42,165 nt of DNA from an uncultured Flavobacteriales bacterium (GCA_946480815.1 CAMLLB010000031.1:1-42165); one strand, 5' to 3'; counted from the first letter of the stretch, positions 16,460 through 25,544 are shown. Translations and numbers: made by a program. Notes: generated by a model not told the origin, from the letters alone.

Positions 16460-17932
16460 ATGAAAGTTTCAACCTTATTTATTACGTTGTTTTTCCTAAT
16501 ACAAGTTAAGCACGCTTCTTCTCAAAAAACCTTAAACGAACTTAATCACACACTTTTTCTCAAGCATCCACCTCTTGAAATAGTGGGAGAGGTTGATGGT
16601 AAAGCTTTATATGCAAAAGCATTTGATTTTTACAAGGCCAATGTTGTTGATCTTTACACAATAGAGGGCAAGGATCTGGTAAAAAAGGAATCCATACAAC
16701 TTCCGGAAGATTATGTCTTGCAACTATTTATCTACAAAGACACCTATTTTGTTTTTACTTCGGACATAAAAACCGGAGACTATTTTTTCCTTCAGCTGGA
16801 TTCTGATCTAAATGAAATGAACCGTATCAAACTACTGGACAAGAAAGATGCTTTTGCTTTAAAAGAAATTATTCCGGTCTATTTTAAATATTTCCAGAAA
16901 GGGAACAAAGTTGGAATATCCGTCAAGAGAACTCAAAACAGATTTGTTGTAATTGATCTGGATAATATGACATTTGCATCTCACATTTCCGATCTGAAAA
17001 AAGATGGGGAGTATACTGTAGAAGATTGTTTATTTGGAGATGGCTTGGATGCAATATTTGCTTTGGGAACATACAATGACAATGAAGCCCTGGTCATTTG
17101 TAAAGAACAAAACCACCGGAATGTCATCATTCCTTTTACAGATAAAAACACAGGAGATTACCGGAGAAGTTTCAAATTCGTGACGACACCAAAGACCAAC
17201 TACCTTGCCTCTTTCTATATCAATAAGTCAAAGAATGAGCAAGGTTATTCCCTAACACCCATTCCTGATTTTGATTTTGACAACCTTGAGCTTGTTTGTT
17301 TTCCTGATCAAACATTAAACAACCAGGCAATTTGGACCGAAGGACAATACAAAAAGGTTCAAAATGGAGATTTACCAATAAAAAACTATGATTTCAAGCT
17401 GGTTTCCGCCGAATTCATCAATGGATTTATATTATTGAAAGCTCAAAACTGGCACGAACTGGGAACCGGTAACATCCTGATATCGCGAATCGACCCTGAA
17501 GGGGATTTTGCTAAAGTAGCATGGACTTTCATCAATCATTTTATAGTTGACAGTTACCTGAATTACTCTACCAAGCAAGGAAATCAAAATTTTATTTCCT
17601 TTATTAGGGACAATCATCTTCATGTGCTTTATAACATCCAGGTGAATCACATTACAGCGTCCGGAGCTCCTAACCTAAAGGATCGTGAAGTGCTGGGGGA
17701 ATCGTCTTTCCAAAGACTGGACGCCCGGGTTATGCATGCCAAGATTGATCTGACTACTGGAGAATTTACGAGTAAAACGGCCGAACCCTTTGAAGGAAGC
17801 ACATTCAAAGGCAAACTCACCTGTCCGGCATACCAGATCGAAGACGATGAATTAACCTATCTTCTGTACGAAATAGAATATGCCACTAAGCAGTTCAGTG
17901 TACCAAATATAGTATCTGTTACTTTGGAATAA
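16460..17932 (+). CDS. secreted protein of unknown function
   Basis: From the ATG at 16460 the product has 490 residues and starts with a signal peptide (MKVSTLFITLFFLIQVKHAS, then SQ). The remainder is rich in short beta strands with aromatic and charged residues (YFVFTSDIKTGDYFFLQLD, FVVIDLDNMTFASH, ILLKAQNWHELG), possibly a propeller-like fold, but no repeat register is clear and no catalytic motif is seen. It has its own promoter box and is followed by the ribosomal-protein promoter. I do not recognise the family. Confidence 0.7.
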   Translation: MKVSTLFITLFFLIQVKHASSQKTLNELNHTLFLKHPPLEIVGEVDGKALYAKAFDFYKANVVDLYTIEGKDLVKKESIQLPEDYVLQLFIYKDTYFVFTSDIKTGDYFFLQLDSDLNEMNRIKLLDKKDAFALKEIIPVYFKYFQKGNKVGISVKRTQNRFVVIDLDNMTFASHISDLKKDGEYTVEDCLFGDGLDAIFALGTYNDNEALVICKEQNHRNVIIPFTDKNTGDYRRSFKFVTTPKTNYLASFYINKSKNEQGYSLTPIPDFDFDNLELVCFPDQTLNNQAIWTEGQYKKVQNGDLPIKNYDFKLVSAEFINGFILLKAQNWHELGTGNILISRIDPEGDFAKVAWTFINHFIVDSYLNYSTKQGNQNFISFIRDNHLHVLYNIQVNHITASGAPNLKDREVLGESSFQRLDARVMHAKIDLTTGEFTSKTAEPFEGSTFKGKLTCPAYQIEDDELTYLLYEIEYATKQFSVPNIVSVTLE

Positions 17933-17954
17933 TTGAATTTTAGATGCCAATCTA

Positions 17955-17983
17955 TTGATTTTAAGATTTTATTCCTACCTTTG
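17955..17983 (+). promoter_or_regulatory. promoter of rpsF-rpsR-rplI (TTG, 18 bases, TACCTTTG)
   Basis: TTG at 17955-17957 and TACCTTTG at 17976-17983 are separated by 18 bases, close to the Bacteroidota consensus of TTG about 19 bases before TAnnTTTG. The leader to the rpsF ATG is about 50 bases and contains CCCCGCTAAGTGTGTCTTGG, which could hold ribosomal-protein control. Confidence 0.65.
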
Positions 17984-18040
17984 CACCCCGCTAAGTGTGT
18001 CTTGGCGGACAATTAGTATTAATAACAAATAAGTTTAATT

Positions 18041-18388
18041 ATGAATTCTTACGAAACTGTTTTCATTCTTACTCCCGTTTTGTCTGAAGATCAGGCAAAG
18101 GAAGCAGTGCAAAAGTACGAAAGCGATTTGACTGCCATGGGTGGTAAATTAACGCATTCTGAGAGTTGGGGCCTTAAAAAATTGGCTTACCCGATCCAAA
18201 AGAAATCAACTGGTTTCTATTTCTTGTTCCAATTTGATGCTGAAGGTTCAGTAATCGCTGAGTTGGAATTGGCTATGAAACGCGACGAGCGTATCATGCG
18301 TTTCCTGACTGTGAAAATGGACAAAGACCATGTTGCTTACGCAGAGAAGCGTCGTAAAAAAATGAGCGGAGCTCCGGTTGAAGCTTAA
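18041..18388 (+). CDS. rpsF: 30S ribosomal protein S6
   Basis: A 115-residue bS6 with the family start [20 protein letters not shown], the [20 protein letters not shown] core and the conserved [12 protein letters not shown]. The C-terminal tail is short and basic (EKRRKKMSG). It is the first gene of the S6-S18-L9 operon and is separated from rpsR by 25 bp. S6 binds S18 on the 16S rRNA platform, so the gene order fits the known partner relation. Confidence 0.97.
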   Translation: MNSYETVFILTPVLSEDQAKEAVQKYESDLTAMGGKLTHSESWGLKKLAYPIQKKSTGFYFLFQFDAEGSVIAELELAMKRDERIMRFLTVKMDKDHVAYAEKRRKKMSGAPVEA

Positions 18389-18413
18389 TTAATTACCATT
18401 AAATTTTAAGAAC

Positions 18414-18677
18414 ATGTCACAAAACGATATTCGCTATTTGACTCCGATCAACATCGAGATCAAAAAAGATAAATACTGCCGTTTCAAAAAAAGCGGAATT
18501 AAATTCATCGATTTCAAAGACGCTAACTTCTTGTTGCGTTTGGTGAATGAGCAAGGAAAAATTCTTCCTCGCCGTATTACCGGAACTTCTGCGAAATACC
18601 AGAAGAGAGTTAATAAAGCTATCAAACGTGCTCGTCACCTGGCTATCTTGCCTTACGTTGGCGATATGTTGAAATAG
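18414..18677 (+). CDS. rpsR: 30S ribosomal protein S18
   Basis: An 87-residue bS18 with the core [37 protein letters not shown] and [20 protein letters not shown], ending [14 protein letters not shown]. It lies between rpsF and rplI, the common order; the priB or ssb gene sometimes found in other phyla is absent here. Confidence 0.97.
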   Translation: MSQNDIRYLTPINIEIKKDKYCRFKKSGIKFIDFKDANFLLRLVNEQGKILPRRITGTSAKYQKRVNKAIKRARHLAILPYVGDMLK

Positions 18678-18708
18678 TCATTTGTTTTAATTTAAAAGAC
18701 AAGAAATC

Positions 18709-19155
18709 ATGGAAGTAATTCTTAAGAAAAATATTGATAAATTAGGTTACAAAGACGAAGTTGTAACTGTGAAGCCAGGATACGGACGTAACTTCTTGAT
18801 TCCTCAAGGTTATGCTTCTTTGGCTACTCCTTCTGCGAAAAAAGCGCACGAAGATATGATGAAGCAACGCTCTCACAAGGAGTCTAAAATTGTTGCTGAG
18901 GCTGAAGCAATTGCAGCTAAATTGTCTGAAGTTACTGTGAAAATCAGCACGAAAGTGGGTGAGAACGGTAAGATCTTCGGTTCAGTAAATACTGTTCAAT
19001 TGTCTGAAGCATTGAAAGCTGCAGGATTTGACATCGACCGTAAAGCTTTGAAAATTAAAGACGAGCCAATCAAAGAAGTTGGAACGTTCGAAGCTGAAGC
19101 GAACTTACACAAAGGTGTGAAGCCTGTATTCAAATTTGAAGTTGTAGGAGAATAA
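18709..19155 (+). CDS. rplI: 50S ribosomal protein L9
   Basis: A 148-residue bL9, the normal length. It starts with the family signature MEVILKKNIDKLGYKDEV and VKPGYGRNFLIPQGYA, then a long charged connecting helix (about residues 41-75) and the C-terminal rRNA-binding domain (VGENGKIFGSVNTVQL). It ends the ribosomal operon; a terminator follows 20 bp later. Confidence 0.97.
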   Translation: MEVILKKNIDKLGYKDEVVTVKPGYGRNFLIPQGYASLATPSAKKAHEDMMKQRSHKESKIVAEAEAIAAKLSEVTVKISTKVGENGKIFGSVNTVQLSEALKAAGFDIDRKALKIKDEPIKEVGTFEAEANLHKGVKPVFKFEVVGE

Positions 19156-19175
19156 TTTTTTCCGACCTCATATTG

Positions 19176-19212
19176 AAATCCCGTTAGTCATTGATTAGCG
19201 GGATTTTTTTAT
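19176..19212. terminator. terminator of the rplI operon, also facing the thioredoxin-like gene
   Basis: AAATCCCG-TTAG and TTAGCGGGATT form a stem followed by seven T on the plus strand. On the minus strand the stem is also followed by A/T-rich sequence and overlaps the last bases of the gene at 19209-20426, so it can serve both convergent transcripts. Confidence 0.75.
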
Positions 19213-20426
19213 TTCATCACACCGGTTTTCTGCAACTCTTCAATGATAATCTTTTCCAGTTCAGCCTCTAGCTGTTCACTATACCCTTCAGATGAATAAA
19301 TTAATTTTCCGTTCCTGTTCATTAAAAAAAGCGTGGGATAGCCCAATACTTTAAATTCCTTATTTAGATTATTAGGGCTGATCACCAGAGGATAGCTGAT
19401 CTGTTTTCTTTTAATAAATTCGTAAAAGCGGTCATCTACAGGATCAATGTTATTTATTCCTGCAACCAACAAACCTTTTCCTTTCAAATCATACTTTTTA
19501 CTGAGTTTGTTCAAAGTTGGAATGGCTTTTAAACAAGGAAAACAGGACTGATAGTAAAAATCAAACAGGACTAGTTCATAAGTATTGTTTGCTGACGATA
19601 ATTTTGTCTTTTTATTCGTTTCAAAATTCCATTCCGGTACTTTCATTCCAACAATCAGTTTTTCATCCGAACCTGTATTTTCCAACCTGTATTCTTTGAT
19701 ATGGATACCTTTTTCCACAAAAAAATCCGGAGTTCTAAACGAATGACCGGCTTGATTATTCAATTTATAAGAAACCAGTGTATACTCATCGTATTGATCC
19801 AAGGTATCTCCGGATAAATCAACTTGATAATAAACAGAATACTGAATCGGTATATAATCCTGTTTATTAATCCAAAAATTCACTTCTGATTTTAAAATCT
19901 GTACTCCATCACTTGAATCCTTCAAAGGAACATATTGATAATGAGCTGTTCTATTCATTCCAATCATCTCATCTCCAATGAACCGGATTAAATGAATATC
20001 CAAATCAGACATTTCAGAATCCTCGAAGTTGCTTAATGGGTTGAAAAAATCGTAATTATGCTGAATTGAAAGTAATTCGCTCATAGACCCTTTGTTCTGA
20101 AACAATTTCGCCTCATCATTTAAAACGGATACAAAACCCTGATTTGAATAGGAATAAGAATCTTGGTTATTTTTAATGATTCTATCTGCATCAAAATAAA
20201 ATCCAAAAATGGTATCCAGTGAATCACGCTTAAAAACGCAATCCAAACTCTTAAATACCGTATCCTGACTCATCAGATACTTTGTCTTATAAGTCATTTT
20301 ATAAGACCCGCTCTCAATTTGTTTGCAAGCGATTATCGATTTATACCATACATTGAGATCAGCATTTTGTGAATACCCATTCAGGTAGCATCCCAGAGCA
20401 AGCAGTGCAGACAAATAAATCCTCAT
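19209..20426 (-). CDS. secreted TlpA-like thioredoxin-fold protein with long N-terminal domain
   Basis: A 405-residue protein with a signal peptide (MRIYLSALLALGCYLNGYSQ). Residues 20-265 are an all-beta-looking domain of unknown function common ahead of Bacteroidota TlpA domains. Residues 280-400 are thioredoxin-like: the active-site motif CFPC at 295-298, preceded by LVLFDFYYQS, and a cis-Pro loop in LGYPTLFLMNRNGKLI. It probably acts as a periplasmic or surface thiol-disulfide oxidoreductase. It lies 56 bp downstream of a Cys-rich lipoprotein on the same strand, a possible substrate. Reducing versus oxidising activity cannot be told from sequence. Confidence 0.85.
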   Translation of the reverse strand: MRIYLSALLALGCYLNGYSQNADLNVWYKSIIACKQIESGSYKMTYKTKYLMSQDTVFKSLDCVFKRDSLDTIFGFYFDADRIIKNNQDSYSYSNQGFVSVLNDEAKLFQNKGSMSELLSIQHNYDFFNPLSNFEDSEMSDLDIHLIRFIGDEMIGMNRTAHYQYVPLKDSSDGVQILKSEVNFWINKQDYIPIQYSVYYQVDLSGDTLDQYDEYTLVSYKLNNQAGHSFRTPDFFVEKGIHIKEYRLENTGSDEKLIVGMKVPEWNFETNKKTKLSSANNTYELVLFDFYYQSCFPCLKAIPTLNKLSKKYDLKGKGLLVAGINNIDPVDDRFYEFIKRKQISYPLVISPNNLNKEFKVLGYPTLFLMNRNGKLIYSSEGYSEQLEAELEKIIIEELQKTGVMK

Positions 20427-20482
20427 TTTTACGAAATTAACCCTCCCAACTTAAAAGCCGAGAGGGTATTATTAGAAATCAA

Positions 20483-21115
20483 TTACTTTTTAACTGTTGT
20501 AATCTTCATTTGACAATCATTACACGAACATGAGGCACGGTTTGTATTTAGATCATAGATCTCTTTGCAACCGCATGAACCTGTGCAATCATAAACTTTA
20601 ACTTTATCAATCAACCCATTGGCGTCACCTACAAGAACAATTGTTTCAATTTGACCATTACCCAAATCAAAAGAATATGTTTCTACATATTCTTCATCAT
20701 CCGTCTCAAAATTATACTTTACAATTGAGTAACTCTGACCGACATAATTTTCTACCATATACTTTTGAAACAATTCCAAATAGTAAACCTCATATTTCGA
20801 ATCAGTCGGATATGTCACGGTTGTGATCCCATTCTTTGTTGTTGTTACTTTCATTGTACATCCGGAACAGGAGCAGCTCACATAATTATGACCACTACCT
20901 CCTCCAAGTTGACCTGTAAGTGAACAAGAACCAGATGAACCGGAACAATTTCCGTTGCATTCAACCGTAACCCCATTTGTACTCATTTTTTCCTGAAAAA
21001 CTTCACTTTCATCGACTTTCGTTTTAGAATTCCGAATATTTTCCTTCTGACATGAAAAAACAATCAGGGTGCTTAAAGACAGGATCAAGAATGATCCGAA
21101 AACTAACTTTTTCAT
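20483..21115 (-). CDS. Cys-rich lipoprotein with a duplicated cysteine module
   Basis: The start is the ATG at 21115, which gives a lipoprotein signal (MKKLVFGSFLILSL..., lipobox IVFSC, then QKEN); the longer frame from 21148 adds a hydrophilic N-terminus that would spoil it. The 210-residue product carries two related Cys modules: VECNGNCSGSSGSCSL ... VSCSCSGCTMKVTT near the middle, and YDCTGSCGCKE ... ASCSCNDCQMKITTVKK at the C-terminus. Both end in a SCSCxxCxMKxTT motif. Binding of metal or formation of paired disulfides is likely but not provable here. It precedes a TlpA-like thioredoxin. Confidence 0.75.
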   Translation of the reverse strand: MKKLVFGSFLILSLSTLIVFSCQKENIRNSKTKVDESEVFQEKMSTNGVTVECNGNCSGSSGSCSLTGQLGGGSGHNYVSCSCSGCTMKVTTTKNGITTVTYPTDSKYEVYYLELFQKYMVENYVGQSYSIVKYNFETDDEEYVETYSFDLGNGQIETIVLVGDANGLIDKVKVYDCTGSCGCKEIYDLNTNRASCSCNDCQMKITTVKK

Positions 21116-21527
21116 TTTGATTAAATTTAGATGTTCCTCATTTTTCATCAGTTGAGGATATAGACTGACTTAGACTGATTTTTATGGCCATTTGCAGTGA
21201 ATAAGTACAGTCATAACTCTGAAAAATCTGAAATGTTACTCAACTAACAATATTTAACAAGTTTTAATTAAAGGACCTCATATTTTAAGTGCTAGCGATT
21301 TAATAATAGCAAGTATACAAAAACAAAACTAAAATGCGCAAATATGTGCAGTTATTTTTCATCCTTCTTTGCGCCTTCTGCGCTTTCGCTGTAGCCAGGG
21401 CGTAAGCGTTGCTTCTTTGCTTTAAAAAAGAAAACTGATTTTTATTGAAAATGCCAAAGTAACAAAGAGCACAAAAGAATAACAACGAAACCATTCTTTT
21501 CGCATCTTTGTTATCCAAACACACGTC
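21116..21527. other. intergenic region without a recognised gene
   Basis: About 410 bases between the divergent Cys-rich lipoprotein gene and the peroxiredoxin gene. It is AT-rich and contains the low-complexity stretch TCTTTGCGCCTTCTGCGCTTTCGCT at about 21368-21392 as two short TTTGCGCC/TTCTGCGC-like units, plus CATCTTTG (21503-21510), one base off the promoter box and a candidate for the peroxiredoxin gene. A 92-codon minus-strand frame (21300-21578) overlaps the peroxiredoxin start and has no coding character. I see no RNA gene. Confidence 0.5.
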
Positions 21528-21998
21528 ATGGCAATAACGGTAGGAGATACATGCCCTGAATTCAAACTGAAAGATCAAAACAACACAGTCTTTGACATCA
21601 AAAGCGTATTGGGGAAACGAATACTGGTTATTTACTTCTATCCAAAGGACAATACGCGCGGATGCACTGCTGAAGCCTGTTCTTTCCGCGACAGCTATGA
21701 AGACTTCAGGGATTTGGGATGCGAAGTGATCGGAATTTCAAATGACTCCCCGAAAAGCCATGCGAAGTTTGCCGAAAAGCACCGGCTCACCTTTACCCTG
21801 CTTGCCGATACTTCCAAAACAGTCCGCAACTTATTTGGGGTTCCTGGAAATCTCTTCGGGCTGATACCTGGGCGTGTCACCTATATCGTCGATAAAAAAG
21901 GAATCGTCCGCCACATTTATAATTCACTGACAAATGCCGCCGGACATATTGAAGAATCTATTAATGCTGTAAAAACAATTATCCATGAAGAAATCTAA
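21528..21998 (+). CDS. bcp: thioredoxin-dependent peroxiredoxin, Bcp/PrxQ type
   Basis: Reduces hydrogen peroxide and organic peroxides with electrons from thioredoxin. The 156 residues are the usual Bcp length. FYPKDNTRGCTAEACSFRD contains the peroxidatic Cys46 and the resolving Cys51, five residues apart as in Bcp. No signal peptide, so cytoplasmic. The last 14 bases overlap the next gene, a YCII-domain lipoprotein, which implies coupled translation. Confidence 0.95.
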   Translation: MAITVGDTCPEFKLKDQNNTVFDIKSVLGKRILVIYFYPKDNTRGCTAEACSFRDSYEDFRDLGCEVIGISNDSPKSHAKFAEKHRLTFTLLADTSKTVRNLFGVPGNLFGLIPGRVTYIVDKKGIVRHIYNSLTNAAGHIEESINAVKTIIHEEI

Positions 21999-22500
21999 TC
22001 TCGTGATCCTAACTGCTTTTTGTGCAGGTCTATTGTTCAATTCCTGTTCAAGAGAAGAAGAAAAATCCTGCGCCGAACCACAAATTGAAGCCGGAACCGA
22101 AAAAAGCATTACCGGTGATTTCGATCCGGAACTGGCAACGGAATTGGGTGCCGATGATTATGGAATGAAGCACTATGTGATCGCTTTCCTGAAAAAAGGC
22201 CCGAACCAGGACCAGAGCCCGGAAGAAGTACAACGCTTGCAGCGTGCTCATATGGACAATATCGGGAAACTGGCGGAACAACGTAAACTGGTTGTTGCCG
22301 GTCCGTTTCTGGACGATACGGAATTACGCGGAATTTACATTTTTGATGTGGAAACGGTTGAAGAAGCTGAAGCTTTGACAAAAACAGATCCCGCAATTAA
22401 AGCCGGAAGACTAGTTATGGAACTGCATCCGTGGTATGGCTCCGCTGCTTTGATCAAATCAGCTGAAATCCACAAAACCATTTCGAAGAAGGAGATTTAA
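21985..22500 (+). CDS. YCII-domain lipoprotein
   Basis: A 171-residue protein with a lipobox (LLFNSC, then SREEE) followed by a short linker and a YCII-type ferredoxin-like domain at about residues 60-150: KHYVIAFLKKGP, RAHMDNIGKLAEQRKLVVAGPF, ELRGIYIFDVETVEEAEAL, DPAIKAGRLVMELHPWY. YciI-family proteins are usually short, cytoplasmic and of unclear activity, with a His/Asp pair at the putative active site (His83 in RAHMDN fits). A lipidated form is unusual. It overlaps bcp by 14 bases and converges by 4 bases on the SRPBCC gene. Confidence 0.8.
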   Translation: MKKSNLVILTAFCAGLLFNSCSREEEKSCAEPQIEAGTEKSITGDFDPELATELGADDYGMKHYVIAFLKKGPNQDQSPEEVQRLQRAHMDNIGKLAEQRKLVVAGPFLDDTELRGIYIFDVETVEEAEALTKTDPAIKAGRLVMELHPWYGSAALIKSAEIHKTISKKEI

Positions 22501-23012
22501 GTTCTTCGGACTTTTACTTTTGCAAAGGAAGCGGCAGAATTAATAGCAGAGGGCACTTGGCTTGCATGAAACAGCTCATCGGTTTTCCCTGCGCGGTAAT
22601 CGAAAATATTTTCCAGCTGTTTCCGGATAAACAGCCAATGTACAAACTTGCCAATGAAACCGAACGGCATGATATAAGTAACGAGGTCTGTCATTTCAAC
22701 TCCTCCTTCCACTTCTTTAAAGTGATGTTCATGATGCCACAGTTTATACGGGCCTGAACGCTGTTCATCCACGAAATAAACTCCTTCTTTGAATTTCCTG
22801 ATTTCACTGATCCAGGTTAAACGGATTCCTAAAATCGGGCGAATGGTATAATGGATAATCAACCCTTCATATAGCGGTTCGGGAACTGCAGTATGAACTT
22901 TGAAATCGATGTAGTCCGGTGTAATGATCCGCAGATTGGCAGGTGCAGAAAAATACTTCCAACAGGTTTGCAGGTCGGTTTTAATCAATTGCGTACGTTT
23001 AAACTGGTACAT
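22497..23012 (-). CDS. SRPBCC (START/Bet v1-like) ligand-binding protein
   Basis: A 171-residue protein with the Bacteroidota SRPBCC pattern: MYQFKRTQLIKTDLQTCWKY, the PANLRIITPDYIDFKV segment, LGIRLTWISEIRKF, VDEQRSGPYKLWHHEHHFKE and VTYIMPFGFIGKFVHWLFI. The fold makes a deep hydrophobic pocket; no catalytic residues are evident. The ligand is unknown. Its stop codon overlaps that of the convergent YCII gene by 4 bases. Confidence 0.85.
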   Translation of the reverse strand: MYQFKRTQLIKTDLQTCWKYFSAPANLRIITPDYIDFKVHTAVPEPLYEGLIIHYTIRPILGIRLTWISEIRKFKEGVYFVDEQRSGPYKLWHHEHHFKEVEGGVEMTDLVTYIMPFGFIGKFVHWLFIRKQLENIFDYRAGKTDELFHASQVPSAINSAASFAKVKVRRT

Positions 23013-23062
23013 CCTGTTGAATTAATGGCTTTCAACTAAATGTAAAAAAACGCAGGCAAATT

Positions 23063-23797
23063 CTAAAAAAGATTCACACGCTTTAACAATTCGGAACGAT
23101 GTGCTTCACTCACCGGAATTTCCTTTCCATCAGTCAGGATAAGGGACTTCGGGTTGATCTGGGAAATTTGCGTGATGTTCACCACAAAAGAACGATGGAC
23201 CCGTAAAAACTCCTTAAGCGGCAATTTTGCTTCTACATGCTTTAAACTGTAGCTGACAACAAACTTCGCATCATGTGTATAGAGAATCGAATAATTGTCA
23301 CACGCTTCTGCATAGCTGATATCCGAATAGGCCAATTTCACCAACTTTTGTTTGTCTTTAATAAAGAAATGCGCATTAGCCAAAACGGAGTTCGTAAAAT
23401 CGACTTGTGTATTGTTGATCCGGATTTGGAATGCGTACCACGCCAGGTCTATTTGGGTAATTAAGTCCAGCTTTTTAAACGGCTTCATTACAAATCCGCT
23501 TGGATTGGTCAGTTTTACCCGTTCCAGGGTCTGCGGATCAGTATTGGAGGTCACGAAAAGAAAAGGTTTATTGATCTGCTGATTGACGAAATGCGCCAGA
23601 TCAACGCCATCGGGTCCGCTACCCAAATTAATATCCAACAACAATAAATCGGGCGCGCAATGCACCAATTGCTTCCTGGCATCATCAAAACTGTCTGCTA
23701 CTCCCAAACATTCAAACCCCTCATCCGATAAACATTGCTCCAGGAAATCTGCAATGATCGGTTCATCCTCCACAATAAAAATCTTCGGTTTCATCAT
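23063..23797 (-). CDS. LytTR-family response regulator
   Basis: A 244-residue two-domain regulator. The receiver domain (residues 1-125) has the acidic pair Asp11/Glu12 in IVEDEPIIADF, phospho-acceptor Asp55 in LLLLDINLG and the conserved Lys in GFVMKPFKK. A LytTR DNA-binding domain follows (about 140-244), with YAEACDNYSILYT, FLRVHRSFVVNITQI and LTDGKEIPVSEAHR. Its start overlaps the histidine kinase stop by 4 bases (ATGA), so the pair is co-translated. Target promoters cannot be named. Confidence 0.93.
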   Translation of the reverse strand: MMKPKIFIVEDEPIIADFLEQCLSDEGFECLGVADSFDDARKQLVHCAPDLLLLDINLGSGPDGVDLAHFVNQQINKPFLFVTSNTDPQTLERVKLTNPSGFVMKPFKKLDLITQIDLAWYAFQIRINNTQVDFTNSVLANAHFFIKDKQKLVKLAYSDISYAEACDNYSILYTHDAKFVVSYSLKHVEAKLPLKEFLRVHRSFVVNITQISQINPKSLILTDGKEIPVSEAHRSELLKRVNLF

Positions 23798-25536
23798 GAC
23801 AGTAAATTGTATTTCGTGATCAGTAATTCTGTCTTCAACCCGCTCTCGCTGTTGGTTTCCGTAAATTCAGCTTTCAATTTACGCGCCATGGAACGGATCA
23901 GCTTGGCACCAAAATGGGTTCCTCCGCCGATATTCGATTTTCCATTCCCATTATCCGAAACAGTCAATACCAGGTGCTTGCCCTCCATTTTCAGAGACAA
24001 GCTGATTTGCGGATTTTCCTGCTTATCGAATGCGTATTTGCAGGCATTCATGACCAGTTCCGCCACAATCAAACCGATCGGAAGCGCTGTTTCAATATCG
24101 AGGCTCAAATGATCACACGCTGAATTCAAATGAATCTCATTGTCCACTTCCTTTTTGAAATGCGTGATCAGATCATTTACCAACTCGGCAAGATAAGGAC
24201 CGATTTGGACCGCACGGATATTTTCAGACAGATAGAGCTTTTGGTGGATCATGGAGACCGCGTTGATCCTGTTCAGACTTGCATCGATCATCCTGATGGA
24301 TTCCGGATCCTTTAATTCCCGAGACTGTAAATCCAAAATTGCAGAAATGATCTGCAGGTTGTTCTTCACCCGGTGATGCACTTCCCCCATCATAAACTCC
24401 TTTTGCTCCAGGTTTGCCTGTGTCATAATGTATTTCTGCTCCAGCAGTACATTGATGCGTTTCTTATCGCGGAACAGGAAATACAGGAGTGCTGACATCA
24501 GCAAAACGATAAAAATGATCGCAGCCAGGATGATCAATTGCCATAAATGGCTTTCCTCCTCAGCCTGTTGCTTCAGCTTGAGTTCTTTCACTTCAAACCG
24601 TGTCTGCATTTCAGCCAAAGCATCACTTTTCTCCTTGGTAAAAATGGTGTCACTTAGAATGGTATACTCATTCAAACTATGATATGCTTTTTTATAATCA
24701 CCCAGTGCAAAGTAAATACGCGACAGGGTTTCCTGTACATACACTTCACGTTCTTTCGCACCGGTTTCCTTGGATAATTTCAGGCTTTTAAGCGCATACT
24801 CTTTCGCAAGGTCGTAACGTTTCAACTCCATGTAGCAATTCGCCAGGCCGTTATATGCCGAAATCAAATTGAAATCATTCCGGTATTCTTTAAAGTTTTC
24901 CGAAGACTTCTCAAAATAATGTATTGCCATCCGGAAGTCCTTCTCATCTGAATAGATCTTTGCCAGTGAATTATAAGCTGCCCCAAGTCCTTCAGGATAA
25001 TCTTTCCGTTTGTAAATTTCAATTGCCTCTATAAAATTGGCTTTGGCTGCTTCCAGCTTATTTTGATACGTAAAAGTAATTCCCTGATTCACCAGCACAT
25101 CAGCCAAATCAATCTCGAAATTGTTTTTCTTACATAATTCAATGGCTTTTTTATAGTAAAACTCGGCATTTTCGTATTGATACTGGGAAAAATAGCACAC
25201 CCCGAGCTGGGAATAGCAATAGGACAAATCCTCTTCGTTATGCTCTAGTTTATATAAACGAATCGCTCTGTGAAAATAGGACGTAGCAATTGCGGAATTC
25301 CCTTTGATATCATTGGCAACTGCTAAGTTGAGACAAGCATGAGCTTTACCGTGCTGATAATCAAATTCCTCAGATAAGCGTAATGCTTTTGCACTCACTT
25401 CAATCGATTTCTCGACATCGGTTGCGTACAAATCTTCGGCCTTTAAATTAAGCGAATCTATCCTCTTTGTATCCTGTTGGGCAAAAATACAGCCAGCCAT
25501 AAAGGCAAAAACCAAGGGAAGAAAAAACCGAGTCAT
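23794..25536 (-). CDS. TPR-sensor histidine kinase (HisKA_2 type)
   Basis: A 580-residue membrane kinase. The ATG at 25536 gives a signal peptide (MTRFFLPLVFAFMAGCIFAQ), and a promoter box lies just upstream, inside the longer frame from 25584. Residues about 25-310 are TPR repeats (YSQLGVCYFSQYQYENAEFY, YNSLAKIYSDEKDFRMAIHY and others), followed by a transmembrane helix (LIILAAIIFIVLLMSALLYF), a coiled coil, the H box MGEVHHRVKNNLQ (His387) and an ATPase domain (AELVMNACKYAF, VSDNGNG). TPR domains outside the membrane probably sense a protein or peptide. It is partnered with the LytTR regulator. Confidence 0.9.
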   Translation of the reverse strand: MTRFFLPLVFAFMAGCIFAQQDTKRIDSLNLKAEDLYATDVEKSIEVSAKALRLSEEFDYQHGKAHACLNLAVANDIKGNSAIATSYFHRAIRLYKLEHNEEDLSYCYSQLGVCYFSQYQYENAEFYYKKAIELCKKNNFEIDLADVLVNQGITFTYQNKLEAAKANFIEAIEIYKRKDYPEGLGAAYNSLAKIYSDEKDFRMAIHYFEKSSENFKEYRNDFNLISAYNGLANCYMELKRYDLAKEYALKSLKLSKETGAKEREVYVQETLSRIYFALGDYKKAYHSLNEYTILSDTIFTKEKSDALAEMQTRFEVKELKLKQQAEEESHLWQLIILAAIIFIVLLMSALLYFLFRDKKRINVLLEQKYIMTQANLEQKEFMMGEVHHRVKNNLQIISAILDLQSRELKDPESIRMIDASLNRINAVSMIHQKLYLSENIRAVQIGPYLAELVNDLITHFKKEVDNEIHLNSACDHLSLDIETALPIGLIVAELVMNACKYAFDKQENPQISLSLKMEGKHLVLTVSDNGNGKSNIGGGTHFGAKLIRSMARKLKAEFTETNSESGLKTELLITKYNLLS

Positions 25537-25544
25537 CTTTACAT

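Noticed and set aside
21300..21578. 92-codon minus-strand ORF upstream of the peroxiredoxin gene
   Set aside because: It overlaps the peroxiredoxin start, is low in complexity and has no recognisable domain.
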